Source: Enoplolaimus lenunculus
Lineage: Eukaryota; Nematoda; Enoplea; Enoplida; Thoracostomopsidae
NCBI GenBank assembly: GCA_030248215.1
Contig: JASANG010001833.1
Location: forward strand, 62,001 to 126,000
DNA: 64,000 nucleotides
Direction of reading: 5' to 3'
Shown here in pieces: positions 21,701 through 32,686 of the stretch (within the stretch, counting starts at the first letter, position 1; every line of letters begins with the position of its first letter). The translations under genes and the position numbers were made by a program. Below the pieces are notes generated by a model. That model made no database searches. It was not told the DNA's origin and worked only from the letters and a program-made list of their open reading frames with translations.

Positions 21701-23103
21701 ATATATACAATGAATCGACGATAATTCGTCGCCCGACAACTTGTCGCTTAACTGTGTCATAAAGCGTATGATTTAACCTAAGCGTTCTTAAAGATAAAGT
21801 GAGAGTTTTTCATTTAAGCCTGAGCTTTAGCCTAAGGATAATGATGATGAGCGACGAATTGTCGAGTTGATAAATTTTCGGATTACAAGTTGACGGGCGA
21901 CGAGTTGTCGGGCGACGAATTATCATGATTCCACACACAATATTTCCTAGACACATAGTGAGATCCAGCTTGGGTAAATATAAACAATGGATGCCGGATA
22001 TGGAACCAAGCACAAACAACAAACCATATGGTAGAAACACGCAATCAGGTATCCAGATCCGCAGCCAATATCCAATACTGTATTTCCGTTTTGTAAGCTA
22101 TCACTTAATCCTTCGAGGGCAAGTGCGTGCTGAAGTTGAAAACGAAACGCAATTTACGATAAACTCAAAGATGCAACGAAAAGTTTGCGTCAGGCTTCGG
22201 CAAAGTTCACCGACCACCGACTACAACCTTTTCATTTTTAGCTACACTGCAAAAAATGGTGAGTCAAATGGACTCTCTCCATAATAGCCTATACGGGACT
22301 AAACAAACTGAGTCAAATTCGACTCCGCCTGAATCAAATTCGACTCACTAAGTCGCAGGTTTGACTCTGACTGCGTCGAATTTGAATCAGTTTGTGTAGT
22401 TTCGTTGAGCCTATACGTGAAGAAAGTACTTAATGAATTAGTATACAACTTAAAAACCAACGGGTTTTTCGTTAAGAATACAATTACTGTAGTGACCGGA
22501 ATAAGAGGGGGACTGGTATTTATTTGGCCTCTTCAGAGGGCACGCCGCTGTTATTCGGCTACGGGCTGTTATTTATTTTCAACCAGCCCTCGCCACCCTT
22601 CGTTACTGATATATATCCGGTATTGCAACTATCCGTTGAATGAAACGTTTTTGCCTTGCATCAACAGCTTGCGCCATAATGCACGGTTATACTTAGGAAT
22701 GTACTTTCAAAATTTAAGTACGCTTTAAAGTTTTTATCTCAATTAATTGGTCCTGGAGTCATTTATGCACTACAATTAGGGATAATTGACTTTATATACT
22801 CTAATTAGGGTTTAGGAACTCTATCCGCTTACGGACTCCTATTAGGTATACGGACTCTTATTGATAGGGACTCAAAATGGGAACCCCCTCTTATTACCCC
22901 CCTAATATTCGAGTCACTACAGTATGAGCTAACACACTAGGCCAGATAACAAAAAACTTAAATTACCAATCGAGCTGCTGAAATTGTAGCTCCAAACCCG
23001 ATTTTAACCGCTTCTTCGCCATAAGGATCTTTCGGGCAGAACGCTGCGCGATCAGTCTCGGACATTACTGCTTCTATTCGATCAGTATAGATTGCGTTCA
23101 AGT
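18791..23103 (-). CDS. PCMT1: Protein-L-isoaspartate (D-aspartate) O-methyltransferase
   Basis: This enzyme methylates isoaspartyl residues with S-adenosylmethionine as a repair step for aged proteins in the cytosol. Six phase-compatible exons: 23103-22967, 22129-22025, 20976-20856, 20241-20156, 19124-18949 and 18827-18791. They give about 219 residues against about 227 in vertebrates. Family motifs in order: [35 protein letters not shown]-binding motif [49 protein letters not shown] and [15 protein letters not shown]. Donors are GTAATT, GTTTGT, GTATGG, GTAAGT and GTATAA. The first exon (about 23 residues with the start Met) is not found. The last, 12-codon exon ending at TAG 18793-18791 is predicted only from phase and a strong acceptor (TTTTCCTTTCAG). 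Reading through the preceding donor would instead give about 12 more residues and a stop. Introns hold at least seven transposons. Confidence 0.9.
19450..19592 (-). mobile_element. GGCCCGTAGCCAGC-family MITE, diverged copy
   Basis: Reverse-oriented copy: TTTTCAACCTTGCTTGTATA, then a CCTTGTCTGTGCC block, then AGCAAGGTGAGCTGGGTGTG. It lies in a PCMT1 intron; the termini are worn. Confidence 0.5.
20628..20851. mobile_element. TTAGGC-hexamer MITE at a PCMT1 splice donor
   Basis: Ends GGCCCATGTATACAACA and (inverse) TTCTATACATGGGCC. The 8-bp flanks ATACCTTG and ATACCTTT match at 7 of 8. The interior is TAGAGTCAGTTTAAGCTTTA then a run of CTTAGG hexamers. The right-hand target duplication (20852-20859) spans the last four exon bases and first four intron bases of the PCMT1 exon 20976-20856 (AAAG|GTAT in sense). 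Confidence 0.85.
21091..21451. mobile_element. TTAGGC-hexamer MITE with nested insertion
   Basis: Left end GGCCCATGTATAGAACAGGT; right end ACTATACATGGGCC. The interior (CTTAGG hexamers, AGTCAGTTTAAGCTTTAGAC) is interrupted by the TA-flanked element at 21220. PCMT1 intron. Confidence 0.8.
21220..21417. mobile_element. Near-palindromic TA-flanked MITE, CACTGTAAAAAATGG ends
   Basis: 198 bp, flanked by TA on both sides, ends CACTGTAAAAATGG / CCATTTTTTACAGTG. The arms are complementary along most of their length and carry AGTCAAATTGACT and GACTCCGCCAGAGTC motifs. Non-coding, mariner-like by its target duplication. Confidence 0.85.
21718..21926. mobile_element. Small foldback MITE, ATAATTCGTCGCCCGACAAC ends
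   Basis: Left GATAATTCGTCGCCCGACAA then CTTGTCGC; right GCGACGAGTTGTCGGGCGAC then GAATTATC, the inverse of the left with few changes. About 200 bp, no ORF. A diverged relative lies at 61826. PCMT1 intron. Confidence 0.7.
22245..22420. mobile_element. CACTGCAAAAAATGG-family MITE, right end lost
   Basis: Starts TA|CACTGCAAAAAATGGTGAGT and contains AGTCAAATTCGACTCCGCC repeats. It lacks the right TIR. PCMT1 intron. Confidence 0.7.
22497..22922. mobile_element. CTGTAGTGACCC-family MITE, full length
   Basis: TA-flanked, 426 bp, ends CTGTAGTGACCGGAATAAGA and GAGTCACTACAG. It is an uninterrupted reference copy for the family. It lies in the PCMT1 intron between the exons ending at 22967 and starting at 22129. 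Confidence 0.85.
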
Positions 23104-23200
23104 CTAAAAGTATAAACTAAGAAAATAAAGTATGTAAATGAACTCTGGCATATGCTAACACTATACCTACAGAAGCATTTTTAATTATCAATTTACCTGC

Positions 23201-23597
23201 AATGACCTGAATAAGGTTCGGAAGACTGATATTATTTATTTCGCCTCTTCACAGGGTACACCATTTGGTATTTGGTTCTGGCCTGAGATTGATTTTTCAA
23301 CCCAGCTGCAGTTATTTGGACCCCCGAAGTTTAACATATATCGGTCATTTTCTGACTTATATATCAGTCATTTTGTATGATTTAAAGCTGATGACTTTCA
23401 AAACATACTTCTAACACAGTGAGTATGCTCCTATGAAAATATATTTAATATGAGTAATTGACGTTTACAGACTAATTAATAATTTTTGACTCCAACCGCT
23501 CATGGATATTAATTTTACAGAAGTAAATTTCTGGTGATTCAGAGTTAAAACAGAAACACCGGACTCGTATTACATCGTCTTTCTTATTTTGAACAGG
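23201..23597. mobile_element. CTGTAGTGACCC-family MITE, degraded
   Basis: Recognisable blocks (CAATGACCTGAATAAGG, then TATTATTTATTTCGCCTCTT, then TCAACCCAGC) in family order. Ends are worn and the right boundary is approximate. Confidence 0.55.
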
Positions 23598-24172
23598 AAC
23601 AGGAATGGTACGCAAGACATGCTGTTTTACGGTCGGCTTTTCAAACAAGTTACCCAAAGCAAGCAGCAGATAATTGAAGATTGAAAACGACCGTCATTGA
23701 AGGGCGGTTGGCAGCAATAGGGTGCCGTGGAATTTAGATTTGTGGGGTTTAGGCTCGGATATATGGGCTAAAATTCAATTTACACGTATGGTCACCAGCT
23801 TGAATAAGCATGCAACTGCAATTACTATACTAGAAGGTTTCGCTTATTGCAACGGTAATGATAAATCTACAATTTACCTTTTAGCTTTATTACTAAGTAA
23901 TTCATTTTATAAATTATACACTTTAAGACTGGGCAAACACTAAATGCTCAAAAACATAAATAAGAATAAAGTGCAGTTGACGAAGGTTGAAAGCCATATA
24001 ACCAAGTCTTTCTTATATACTTCACTGAAAATTATTGTTAAACAATTTTGTAAGAAGTGCAGCGGTGGATCCAGAATATTCTGATAGAGGCCGCGGAGGG
24101 TTCGCAAATGCTATGAATCGCAATTGGCTTTGGCAGCCAACCAAATTTTGTTAGGTTGAAGGGTTATAAGCA
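23598..24172. other. No recognisable feature
   Basis: Should contain, or lie downstream of, the missing first exon of PCMT1, but I see no convincing exon on the minus strand. Confidence 0.35.
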
Positions 24173-24303
24173 GGTCCGTAGCCAGCTCACCTTGCTAGGG
24201 GGGATAAAAAATTTTCAGGAGGGGCATTCAAGGGTTTTCAATGAGGTACAAGCAAGATTGAAAACTTTCTAGGGGGGCCCAAAATTTTGCAGGGGGACAT
24301 TAG
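24173..24303. mobile_element. GGCCCGTAGCCAGC-family MITE
   Basis: GGTCCGTAGCCAGCTCACCT then TGCTAGGGGGGATAAA, GGAGGGGCATTCAAGGG and CTTTCTAGGGGGGCCC. The right terminus is not preserved. Confidence 0.6.
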
Positions 24304-26365
24304 GCATTTGGGTTTATATTTATGACTGGTGCTAGGAACATAAACAGATTTGCATAAAATTAAATTTATAAGCAAACCTATCGGTTCGAATATCAATCAC
24401 TTCATTCACAGGTTCAAACGTTACAAGACCAATCCCGAACTAACGAACAAGTTACAGGTGCTACACATATTTGAGAACATGGGCTCAGGGTTCAAACGTG
24501 GGCTCGAGCAGTTGACCGGCGTCAGAGTACCGTCAAAAATCGCTTTAAAACGGTGAATCCATTCTGGCTTACCTCTGACCTCTCGGAGCCGACTAAGCAA
24601 TGTTTAAAGGTAGAAAATTTGGCTAAAAGCAGTAGGTTAATAGTTGAGTATTGAAACCTGTAAATGCTCAAGAATACAGATTGAGTTCAGCGTTCGACAA
24701 ATTAACTAAAACGCTTTAGTAAGCGAAACTGCACCTATCGACCGACAGTTAACTGTAGCCTGTTATAATTATTTGTATTATCCGGTGACATATGTAACGA
24801 GACATATCCATAAAAACACAAACAATACGAGGTAGCACTTTTTGCAAGCTGAAACAACCATCTGTTAGAAAAAAATGCAGAAAAATACACTGCAATATAT
24901 TTTTGCAACAGACGATAATATAATAAGCATAGCGGGGCGGAATTTGTTGCTACTTAGATGGAACTGTGAACGCACGATTTATTTTGCCCAGTAGCTGGTT
25001 TAGGCACGTGCCAGGCTTGCAAGCGAGACATGAAAACATTCAAGAGCATGCAGTTTCGTGAAAAAGCAATTCTATGATATTTTTGAATGAAACCGCCCTG
25101 GTTGTAGAATTAGGGCAGATGCTCCGGCAGGCTTTGACTATAAAACCGGAGCTGTAACAGTAGCTCAAAACACCTTAGTATCCGGTTGTTTGTTACGGTA
25201 CCAAATCGCATGTTTCTGCGTTGTTGAAGACGTGTCGCGGACACGAAAATGTTCGTATAAATCTTCTAGATGAAATATGTTTTTGTTCAGGAACTCACGC
25301 AATCATGCAAAGTCGAAGTATTTTTTAGATTTCTAATAAAACGAATTAGAAAGAATTCGATGAGTTTCATTATTTACCTGTATGTTGACACAAGTATTTG
25401 TAGACATTCCTCCACATCAGGTTAACACGTACGTTTAGGCCAAGACTTAAACAAATGCTTAGAAAAAGGCGTAGGCAAAGGTTTTATGCAAAGGCTTTGG
25501 CAACAGCTTAGGCAAAGGTTTAGGCAAAGGCTTGGGCAAGGGCTTAGGCGAAGGCGAAGGCTTAGGCGAATAGACTTAAGCTTATGTAAGCCTGTTAAAC
25601 CTAAGCCATGCCTAAGCCTGCAACCAATGCCTAAGCATGCGGGGGGGAGTCGACAAGAGCCTGTTTTCAGACGTAGCTACAGCCTCCAGGTAAAATTTCC
25701 AAGCATTCGAGTACTTATGTCAGTTCAATTCGTAGAACATAACTGCACATTAAATGATAACTACTAAATGAATGAACGGGTAAACGTCTGGAATGAACCG
25801 ACTAATCTTATTATTCAACTATGCCACAAGTTTGAATACTAATTAATGTCGGTATAGACTGCAGTTTAAAGCCAAACCGTTCAGATTTTCCTTGAATATA
25901 TTGAATGAAACATTTTTCGAGTCTTCAATTTAATATTTTATCCTGACGAGTAATTTGATTTAACCGAATTCGCATCGCTTTTACAAACGTGTCCAACTTT
26001 GAGAATACGACAGTAAATATTAGCTGGCAAAATAACCGCAGACACTAGTTAAAATCCATATTGTAAACGACCAGATAGTTGGTAGCATATTTATAAATCT
26101 TGTAATAGTTTGAGGGATTCTATATATGCCACCTAAATGTTTCATCTGTTAAGTGTTTATATGCGGGTACTCGAGAATCGCGTGCAACTTTGCTTGCAAT
26201 GGTTTGAGCCTATTTATAAGCCAGCTTTTCTAACACAGAAGTATTTAAATATGCGATATTAATTCTAACTTTACTCTCATGTGTTTGGTATGGTTCCTAC
26301 TGCCAGCTAAGATGCTTCAAAAGCGTAGCCAAGCACTTTGATTTGGAAGTAGTCGCATTAAATTA
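24304..26365. other. Intergenic DNA with a degenerate hexamer tract
   Basis: Around 25430-25640 a tract of CTTAGGCAAAGG-like hexamers looks like a worn hexamer MITE without ends; it produces an Arg-rich chance reading frame. Near 24590-24640 (minus) a short stretch lies between TGCTTTTAG and TCAGAG|GTAAGC, but it cannot be joined to any gene. The rest is featureless. Confidence 0.35.
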
Positions 26366-26622
26366 CTGTAGTGACCCAAATAAGAGCTGTGTATGATATT
26401 TATTTTGCCTCTGCAGAGGATACATTGATGTTGATCGGTCACGGACTGTTATTTATTATTAATTCACTAAATGTTACTTGGATCCAACACCCTTCTTGTT
26501 CTGTGCTTTTACTTTGGTATATTTTATGCATTCTAATTTGGAACATATGGCTTTACAGACTCTACTCAAATGGGATCCCCAGCCGACCTCTTATTACCTG
26601 CATCTTATTCGCGTCACTACAG
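26366..26622. mobile_element. CTGTAGTGACCC-family MITE, internally shortened
   Basis: 257 bp, TA on both sides, ends CTGTAGTGACCCAAATAAGA and TTCGCGTCACTACAG. It lacks much of the middle compared with the copy at 22497. Confidence 0.8.
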
Positions 26623-27300
26623 TACTTTATGTATTTTTGTGAAAAGCCAGATTTTCTCAGCTAACAAATATTCGTTTAGAAAGTAGATTTTTTAACGTCA
26701 TTCGAAAAGACTCAGTTTTCTTGGGTTCCTATCGGGCTACGCTCACAATACGTTGTAACAGCAAATCTGTATTACAAAAGCTGAAACACACAGCATACGT
26801 ATTTTGGGTAGTGATTAAAGCTGTAGTAATGATTGTTTCATATATAAACAAGAGATAGCGTATACATTGAAATTTTAGAACACGTTCTTAAATACTAGTT
26901 TAATGAAGAATATTTTAGGGTTGCAAATTTGCACCCATGTTGACTAGTCTTATTTAGGGCGTGTGTTTAGCGAACGCTAACATGGTTTCAAAAACCTTCA
27001 CCGCCTCGTGTTCACCGTTTGTTCCTAAATACCGCGTGAAAGTTGCTATCATTCGAGAAGGGCATTGTAACTCTATATCCCTTTGTGGCGTTCGCTTTTA
27101 ATCACGAATACACATCGTTTTTACACCGATAGAAAAACGTAGGTTTTTCACTAGGACACCGTTTAAGCCGGTGTCAATTAAACAGGTCGTCAGACTTAAA
27201 TTTTTAAAAATAATTAACACCCATGACACAACCCGATTTGAAGTATTAATACTTTTGAATTTTTTAAATTTGTGTATGCCCCACACCTCACCGACCATGC
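26623..27300. other. No recognisable feature
   Basis: AT-rich intergenic DNA. Confidence 0.5.
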
Positions 27301-27458
27301 GGCCAATGTTACTTTAAGGGGCATAACAGTAGATTAAGCGTATTCCTAAGCCTAAGAAGCTTAAGCCTAAGCGTTGCAAAAATGTGTTCCTAAGTCTAAG
27401 CCTAAGCCTAAGCCTAAGAAAAAAATGTCTAGAATCTAAATCTACTCTTTTATGGACC
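27301..27458. mobile_element. CCTAAG-hexamer MITE, partial
   Basis: Left end GGCCAATGTTACTTTAAGGG, followed by CCTAAG hexamers. The right terminus is doubtful (ATGGACC). Confidence 0.55.
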
Positions 27459-27733
27459 CACCAGAAACCTTTATAGCACGAGTTTAAAACGTTTTCTGCT
27501 TTAGCGCAAATCATCCTTTAATATAAAAAAAAATGCCAAGAACACCATTTTCACTGTAAAATATTGGAGAAAGAAAACAGTATTCAGTCACCGGACCATT
27601 GTAGATCCACCATGGTCCCCTATAAAAAGACAGTAGAATAATTTTTCGGTGGCATGTTCGTGATTTTGCATATCGATATACATAGCTAATTTTTTTCGTG
27701 TTTTTGTGCTGTTGATTTTGCGGTGGCTTCTGG

Positions 27734-27895
27734 CACATAGCCAGCTCACCTTGCTAGAGAGGCTAAAAATTTTACAGGAGGGAAATGCAATAGTTTTCAG
27801 TGACTAACAAGCAAGGTTGAATATTTTCTAGAGAGGCCAAAATTGTTCCGGGGGTGGGTGAGCTGTACCCTGCCCTCCCCCGCCTTGGCAGCGGG
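27734..27895. mobile_element. GGCCCGTAGCCAGC-family MITE
   Basis: ATAGCCAGCTCACCTTGCTA at the left and CCTGCCCTCCCCCGCCTTGG at the right, with the GACTAACAAGCAAGGTTGAA block in the middle. Confidence 0.6.
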
Positions 27896-28175
27896 GCCGA
27901 GGGTTTTAGGCAATGTTCCACTTTGCCCGGGCATTGCTTGATTTAAATCTGAAAGCATAAGACTCTAGAATTTTAAGCAAGTTATTCTAAGCATGCCAAA
28001 AGTGCCTTTTTTCGTCTCATCAAAATTTCAGTTGGCATTACATCCCCTCAATCCATCTGTTTATGTATATGTCTCTAAATCGCTAATAACGTTTTAATTA
28101 TGAAAATATTCATTGAATTATATATTATAAAACCGATAAGATTGCCTAGCAAAGTTGGGGCCAGGCGACGTTCAA

Positions 28176-28303
28176 ACCCCCCCTGCAATAATTTTGCCGC
28201 CCCTACAAAATTTTTAGCCTTGCTTGTATGTGATTGAAAAGCCTTGTATGCCCCTCCTGAAAATTGTTTAGCCCCTCCAGCAAGGTGAGCTGGCTACGGG
28301 CCA
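28176..28303 (-). mobile_element. GGCCCGTAGCCAGC-family MITE, reverse copy
   Basis: Reads GCAAGGTGAGCTGGCTACGG at its right end, i.e. inverse of the family left terminus. The block GCCTTGCTTGTATGTGATTG is shared with the other copies. Confidence 0.65.
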
Positions 28304-28413
28304 GGATCTTACAATCTATTGCATTTTTCCATGTTTTGCCCTACTGGTTTTATAATTCGGTCAGCTGTATCAATGGTTCAGCTTGAATTTGGTGCAAAAA
28401 TTGGCTTCCTATA

Positions 28414-28710
28414 AAAGATGAACCTGTACAAAATTACAATTGTTTTTCGCTGCGTTGAGCACAAAAAGGTTCGCAGGGTACAACACGAGTGATTGCTTTG
28501 GCTTACACGCAGTCATTATATCGCGACGTTTTGCTTGAGTTAAGTTTATCGCTTGACAGTCTTTGGTTCTGTTTGCTCCAGCTGGCGGCAGACAACGTTT
28601 TAGCCTAGGTTCGTAGCCAGAGGAGCTGCAGGGAAGGCGCAGGCTGTTTAAATCAATATACCCTCCAAAAACTGTTCTGCCTCCGCCTAAGCTGCTTACG
28701 GGCAATGAGT
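28414..28710 (-). CDS. Unassigned exon-like open frame
   Basis: About 98 codons stay open on the minus strand in DNA of near-balanced base composition, unlike the AT-rich flanks. It follows an acceptor-like TTGTATACAACATAG and could end at a weak donor (GTACAG|GTTCAT) or at a TAG 12 bases later. Translation includes LGGGRTVFGGYIDL and RLPCSSSGYEPRLKRCLPP. I recognise no family and no neighbouring exon. It could be an exon of an unknown gene or a chance frame. Confidence 0.25.
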
Positions 28711-28858
28711 TCTATGTTGTATACAAAAGATCAAATTAATATGGAATTTCTAGCTGAACAGAATCGCACCTTTGTAAACTTTAAATATATTTCGATAGCT
28801 TAAATGATACACATAAGTATATTCATTCAATTATACCGGCCAGGCTGTAAACTATATT

Positions 28859-29058
28859 GGCCAATGTTACCCTGACGGGTGTAAATAAAGTATACTCCTA
28901 AGCCTAAGCCTAAACCTAAGCCTAAGTCTCAGTGTAAGAATCAGCTTACACCTGCGCCTATACCTACCCTTAGCCTACGCAAAAAATAATCTAAAGCTTA
29001 AACTTACTCTATTAATATAGTCCCGCAAAAACGGTTCGCCCTCAAAGTAACATGGGCC
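28859..29058. mobile_element. CCTAAG-hexamer MITE
   Basis: Ends GGCCAATGTTACCCTGACGG and CAAAGTAACATGGGCC around a run of CCTAAG-type hexamers and AATCTAAAGCTTAAACTTAC. The flanking 8-mers match only in part. Confidence 0.75.
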
Positions 29059-29142
29059 GAGATATTAAATGAGTGACTTGCTTCAAGTAATTTCTTTAGG
29101 TTTTTTCCAAAACAATTCTACGGTCTAGTTCTTCGAATAACG

Positions 29143-29347
29143 GGCCAATGTAAAGAACAGGGGCGGAACAGTATATATTATAAGCATATCCCTAAGCCTA
29201 AGCCTAAACCTAAGCGTAAGAATGAACATATTCCTAAACCTAAGTTTAAGCCTAAGCCTAAGCCAAGCAAAAAAATAGTCTCAAGCTTGAGCGTACTCTA
29301 TTGCAGTCCCGCAGAAAAACGTTTCGCGCCTGATCTTTACATGGGCC
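29143..29347. mobile_element. CCTAAG-hexamer MITE with perfect 8-bp duplication
   Basis: 205 bp, ends GGCCAATGTAAAGAACAGGG and CCTGATCTTTACATGGGCC, flanked on both sides by GAATAACG. This is one of two copies in the window with an exact target duplication (the other is at 40391), so it is probably recent. Confidence 0.9.
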
Positions 29348-29647
29348 GAATAACGGCACTGAATTGATTGGAATGATCCTTAAGAACAAGCTTGCATGTT
29401 CATATTCTTATCTATTGTAGAGACACGCGTTTTTTGTGGCAAATAACTAAAGCTCCGTCGACGAAAATGGCCGTCTTGGGCCAATACGAACGAGGAGTTG
29501 TTAATTTTTGAAACTCACATTTACTACTAATCCATTGCAATCAATCTTGTGCTATCGAGATGTATATGTTTAGCAACGTAAACATCGCTTTTAAAGCTGA
29601 ACCATTTTAAAAGCGAGGCCGTATGGTCTACAACACCGGCAGAAAAC

Positions 29648-29714
29648 TTAAATTAAAAATATCTGGTTGAACGCAAAAAACTGAACTGGCCCTGGTGGTG
29701 GCATTTGAACCAGC
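29648..29714 (-). CDS. Possible short terminal exon
   Basis: After a good acceptor (TCTTTCATTTTAG) a minus-strand stretch reads LVQMPPPGPVQFFAF, then NQIFLI and TAA. A second frame is also open. Only the splice signal and the Pro-rich reading support it. Confidence 0.15.
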
Positions 29715-29719
29715 CTAAA

Positions 29720-31905
29720 ATGAAAGAAATAATTACATAACCAAGGTTTTTTATTTTGCTGAGCGGCCTGAATGAATATCGGTCCATTGGACGTTAGTTC
29801 GATAGGCCAGACGAATACGTCACCCCTGGACAGAAAACCTTTTTGGCGATTTAGTCTATTACGCCATCTTTGGCGTTCGGTGTGCGGAAAATATGTTTTT
29901 TGTTTTTTAAAAAGTGAAAATTTAAATTTGTATTCTCAAATGGGTGTAGCACCTATTACTAGTTGATGATAGGTCTTGTAACTTTCGAACCATGCAATAG
30001 TGAGGTTTGAAATTCAGCACGTTTATTGCATTTGATGCATTCTACTTCTGTGCAAATTTTGATATGTGCAATTGCAGCAAGCAGGTTCGTTAGTTTGGAA
30101 ACCTTTTATTTACTGGTGATAGGTGCTATATGCATTTAAGAATATCAACCCTAAATTCAACTGTTAAAAGTTTAGAGTACTTTTATAATCAATTTTTAAG
30201 ATTCATCTTCATTATTGCATACTCAAAATATTGCAGATACGGATATCCAAACTGTATTTAAATTAAACGGTGCACTTACTTATAGTATTAGTCTCGAATC
30301 GAGAAAATTGTGAAGAGAAACCAAACGCATTCTTAGTAATAATTTTTGTACAAAATTTTGATTTTCGCAAATTGTACGGATGGCATTTCGGGTCAGCCAG
30401 TCAGTACGATTATTGATTTTAAAATTTTATTGAAATGTTTTAAATTAATATTAGCAGAAAAGTACACGAGGTCAATATAAGTTTATTAACCATTTTAACA
30501 CGTCATCCACGTAATAGTGTTTGCATTATCGGAGCCAGTGCCGGAGCTTAACGCCCACCATACCACCCAAAATGGGGACCCTCACCGCTATGAGGAGACT
30601 CGCAATATTTTAAAATACGTTTTTGCATCAAACTTTTTGAATAATTATTGTCTGACTTCCCGCTCGCGAACTTTGTTCACCAGTTTCCTGTTGTAATTTT
30701 TCGAAATATCTAATAAATATGATTAAAATAGTGTTTTTCGACAGTACTTATATATTAAGCGACTGTAAAAAGTTTTTGGTTATTTACGTGATTTTAGTAA
30801 CCAGATTTTGCTTAAATTCTGGCTCCGGCCCCAGTTCCGGTGAATTTTTTCAATCCCTTGTACCATCGTGACGGTCTATGTTACGTTCTGTATTTTCTCC
30901 ACTGCAATTTCACAGTGCGAACTATTCGATTTAAATTTATAAAATTGTTATATTAATTTAGCAATATTGTTTTACTGAAATTGCTCAAACTGTTATAATA
31001 CATAAATACAAATTAACGTTATTAAATTTAGTCAGACAGATTCTCACGTAAGAAGTTTAGCTTGCGTTCGCAATTTATTGTAATCGTCTGCTACTTTTAC
31101 GGGTTTTTGGTAACTCTATTTGGTTTATTACCATTTTTTACTTCAATAAACTTAAGTGCCAGTTTCAGCAAAAATTGTTCTAGATACAGTTTTTACATAA
31201 AAATAATTACATATATACATACATAAACTATATATCTATATATAATGGCCCCGCTTTATAAATAAATGTTACAGTTTTCACCCGTGATTATACCAGCGTC
31301 TAAAATTGTTCATTTGACCCACGCTGACCCACAAGTTGTCAAAAAACATCGCGAGCAAAGCCAACGAAAAGACAAAGGCATTTTTTGTGTCACAAAAGTA
31401 AAAATTTGTAATGTACCATTCTATCTTGAAATTTTTTTCTCACAGCAGCGGTCGTATTCTAAGAATCACCCTTCGCTGTAGATCCACCCTTTACAGTGCC
31501 GTATGAAATAACTCAAGACCTCATATGTTGCTGGTAATCTTTTACACACGCGAGCTATATATAATTCATAATTAGTCGATATTAGCATGAGAATGTTTAA
31601 TTTAGGTGCACAAAAAAGTGGGTAACATTATATAGCATTGTATTTTATTAATAAAATAATGTTGGCGAAACGTTTTGAATAATTTACATTTCGCGGACTT
31701 TTTCAAAGCTTTCAAATACAAAGAAGTTGTGTTGGAGCACACGAGATAAAAGCATAGTTGCTTCGGTGGTTTCCATTATATTACTGTATTGTATACAATT
31801 TATGATAAACGTAATACATGTTCACCAATTGACGTTATCCACGTGGATTCAATGGAGCATGGTATATGTGTCGTATCTCAAGCAGCTATTTGCCCAAGTT
31901 TGCAA
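29720..31905. other. AT-rich intergenic DNA
   Basis: No exon-like stretches or repeat termini recognised. Near 29950-30130 two GATAGGT(G/C)-type motifs recur that also occur near 50455-50490. Confidence 0.45.
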
Positions 31906-31909
31906 GTGA

Positions 31910-32400
31910 GACGTTCCAAACGGTAATTGTTGTTCGGGCAGAATGCAATATTTTCGATTGGTTGTTCATGTTTAACTGTGTTCGAGAAAATTGACTTGCA
32001 CAGTAATTATTTGGGTTCACCTTATTTGCAAACTAAAAACAAGGTTTGTAAATGTTAAATGATTACAGAGGCGCAATTTGATTGGCTAATCCAAACAGAA
32101 ATAAAGACAGCATTACTCACATAACATTGTACTGGATTGAACATTATGGCACACGCTCAGACATCTTCGTCTGTGTACTATATAAACCTTCTTTGATTTA
32201 CACTGCAAATATGGCGAAGCCAAATATTATTGTGCAAGTCAATTTTCTCGAACACAGTCAAGTCTAAACAACCAATCGCAAACAGTTTGCATTCTAGCAG
32301 CTGTTTGGTCTGTACAATCCTCCAATCAAAAGCAGTTGGATTCCAGTAGTTATTTGGGCTGCCTCGAGCAGCAATTGTCACTTTGGACGTTATAGTTGTC
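31910..32400. mobile_element. Foldback element with about 90-bp inverted arms
   Basis: GATTGGTTGTTCATGTTTAA then CTGTGTTCGAGAAAATTGAC at 31955-32000 is matched in inverse at 32231-32275. The outer ends GTAATTGTTGTTCGGGCAG and (inverse) GACAATTGCTGCTCGAGGCA also pair. The right arm is longer. No target duplication was fixed. Confidence 0.55.
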
Positions 32401-32686
32401 AACTGGGAAATTACCTGTTTGGGCCACGACATACGCATTCTCCACTAATAGTCTTGCCGTGTTAAAAATAATGCATTAAACTTGTTTCATCGGAAACTCA
32501 CGTGTTTTCTAGCCTAAAAACTGAACCACGAGGTTAAAAAACCTTTGGGCGCTGGGTAAATTTTATAGCTATTGAAATATAGAAGTATTTACTAGATAAA
32601 GCCTTGGTTTCATTTTCAAAAAACATACTTTTAGTAAATATTTCGAAACATTTATTCCATAAAGTGTTTAGTGTGCGCTGTACGAG

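Noticed and set aside
22405-22728. Plus-strand 107-codon open frame
   Set aside because: It spans a MITE end and the start of another MITE (22497-22922); the similar frame at 54207-54459 shows it is a repeat reading.
24350-24640. Exon candidates on either strand near 24.4-24.6 kb
   Set aside because: Open stretches exist on both strands with one good donor-like site (TCAGAG|GTAAGC, minus), but none matches the missing PCMT1 first exon or any other family.
25486-25767. Arg-rich plus-strand open frame
   Set aside because: The Arg codons come from degenerate CTTAGG-type hexamers; it is low-complexity repeat translation.
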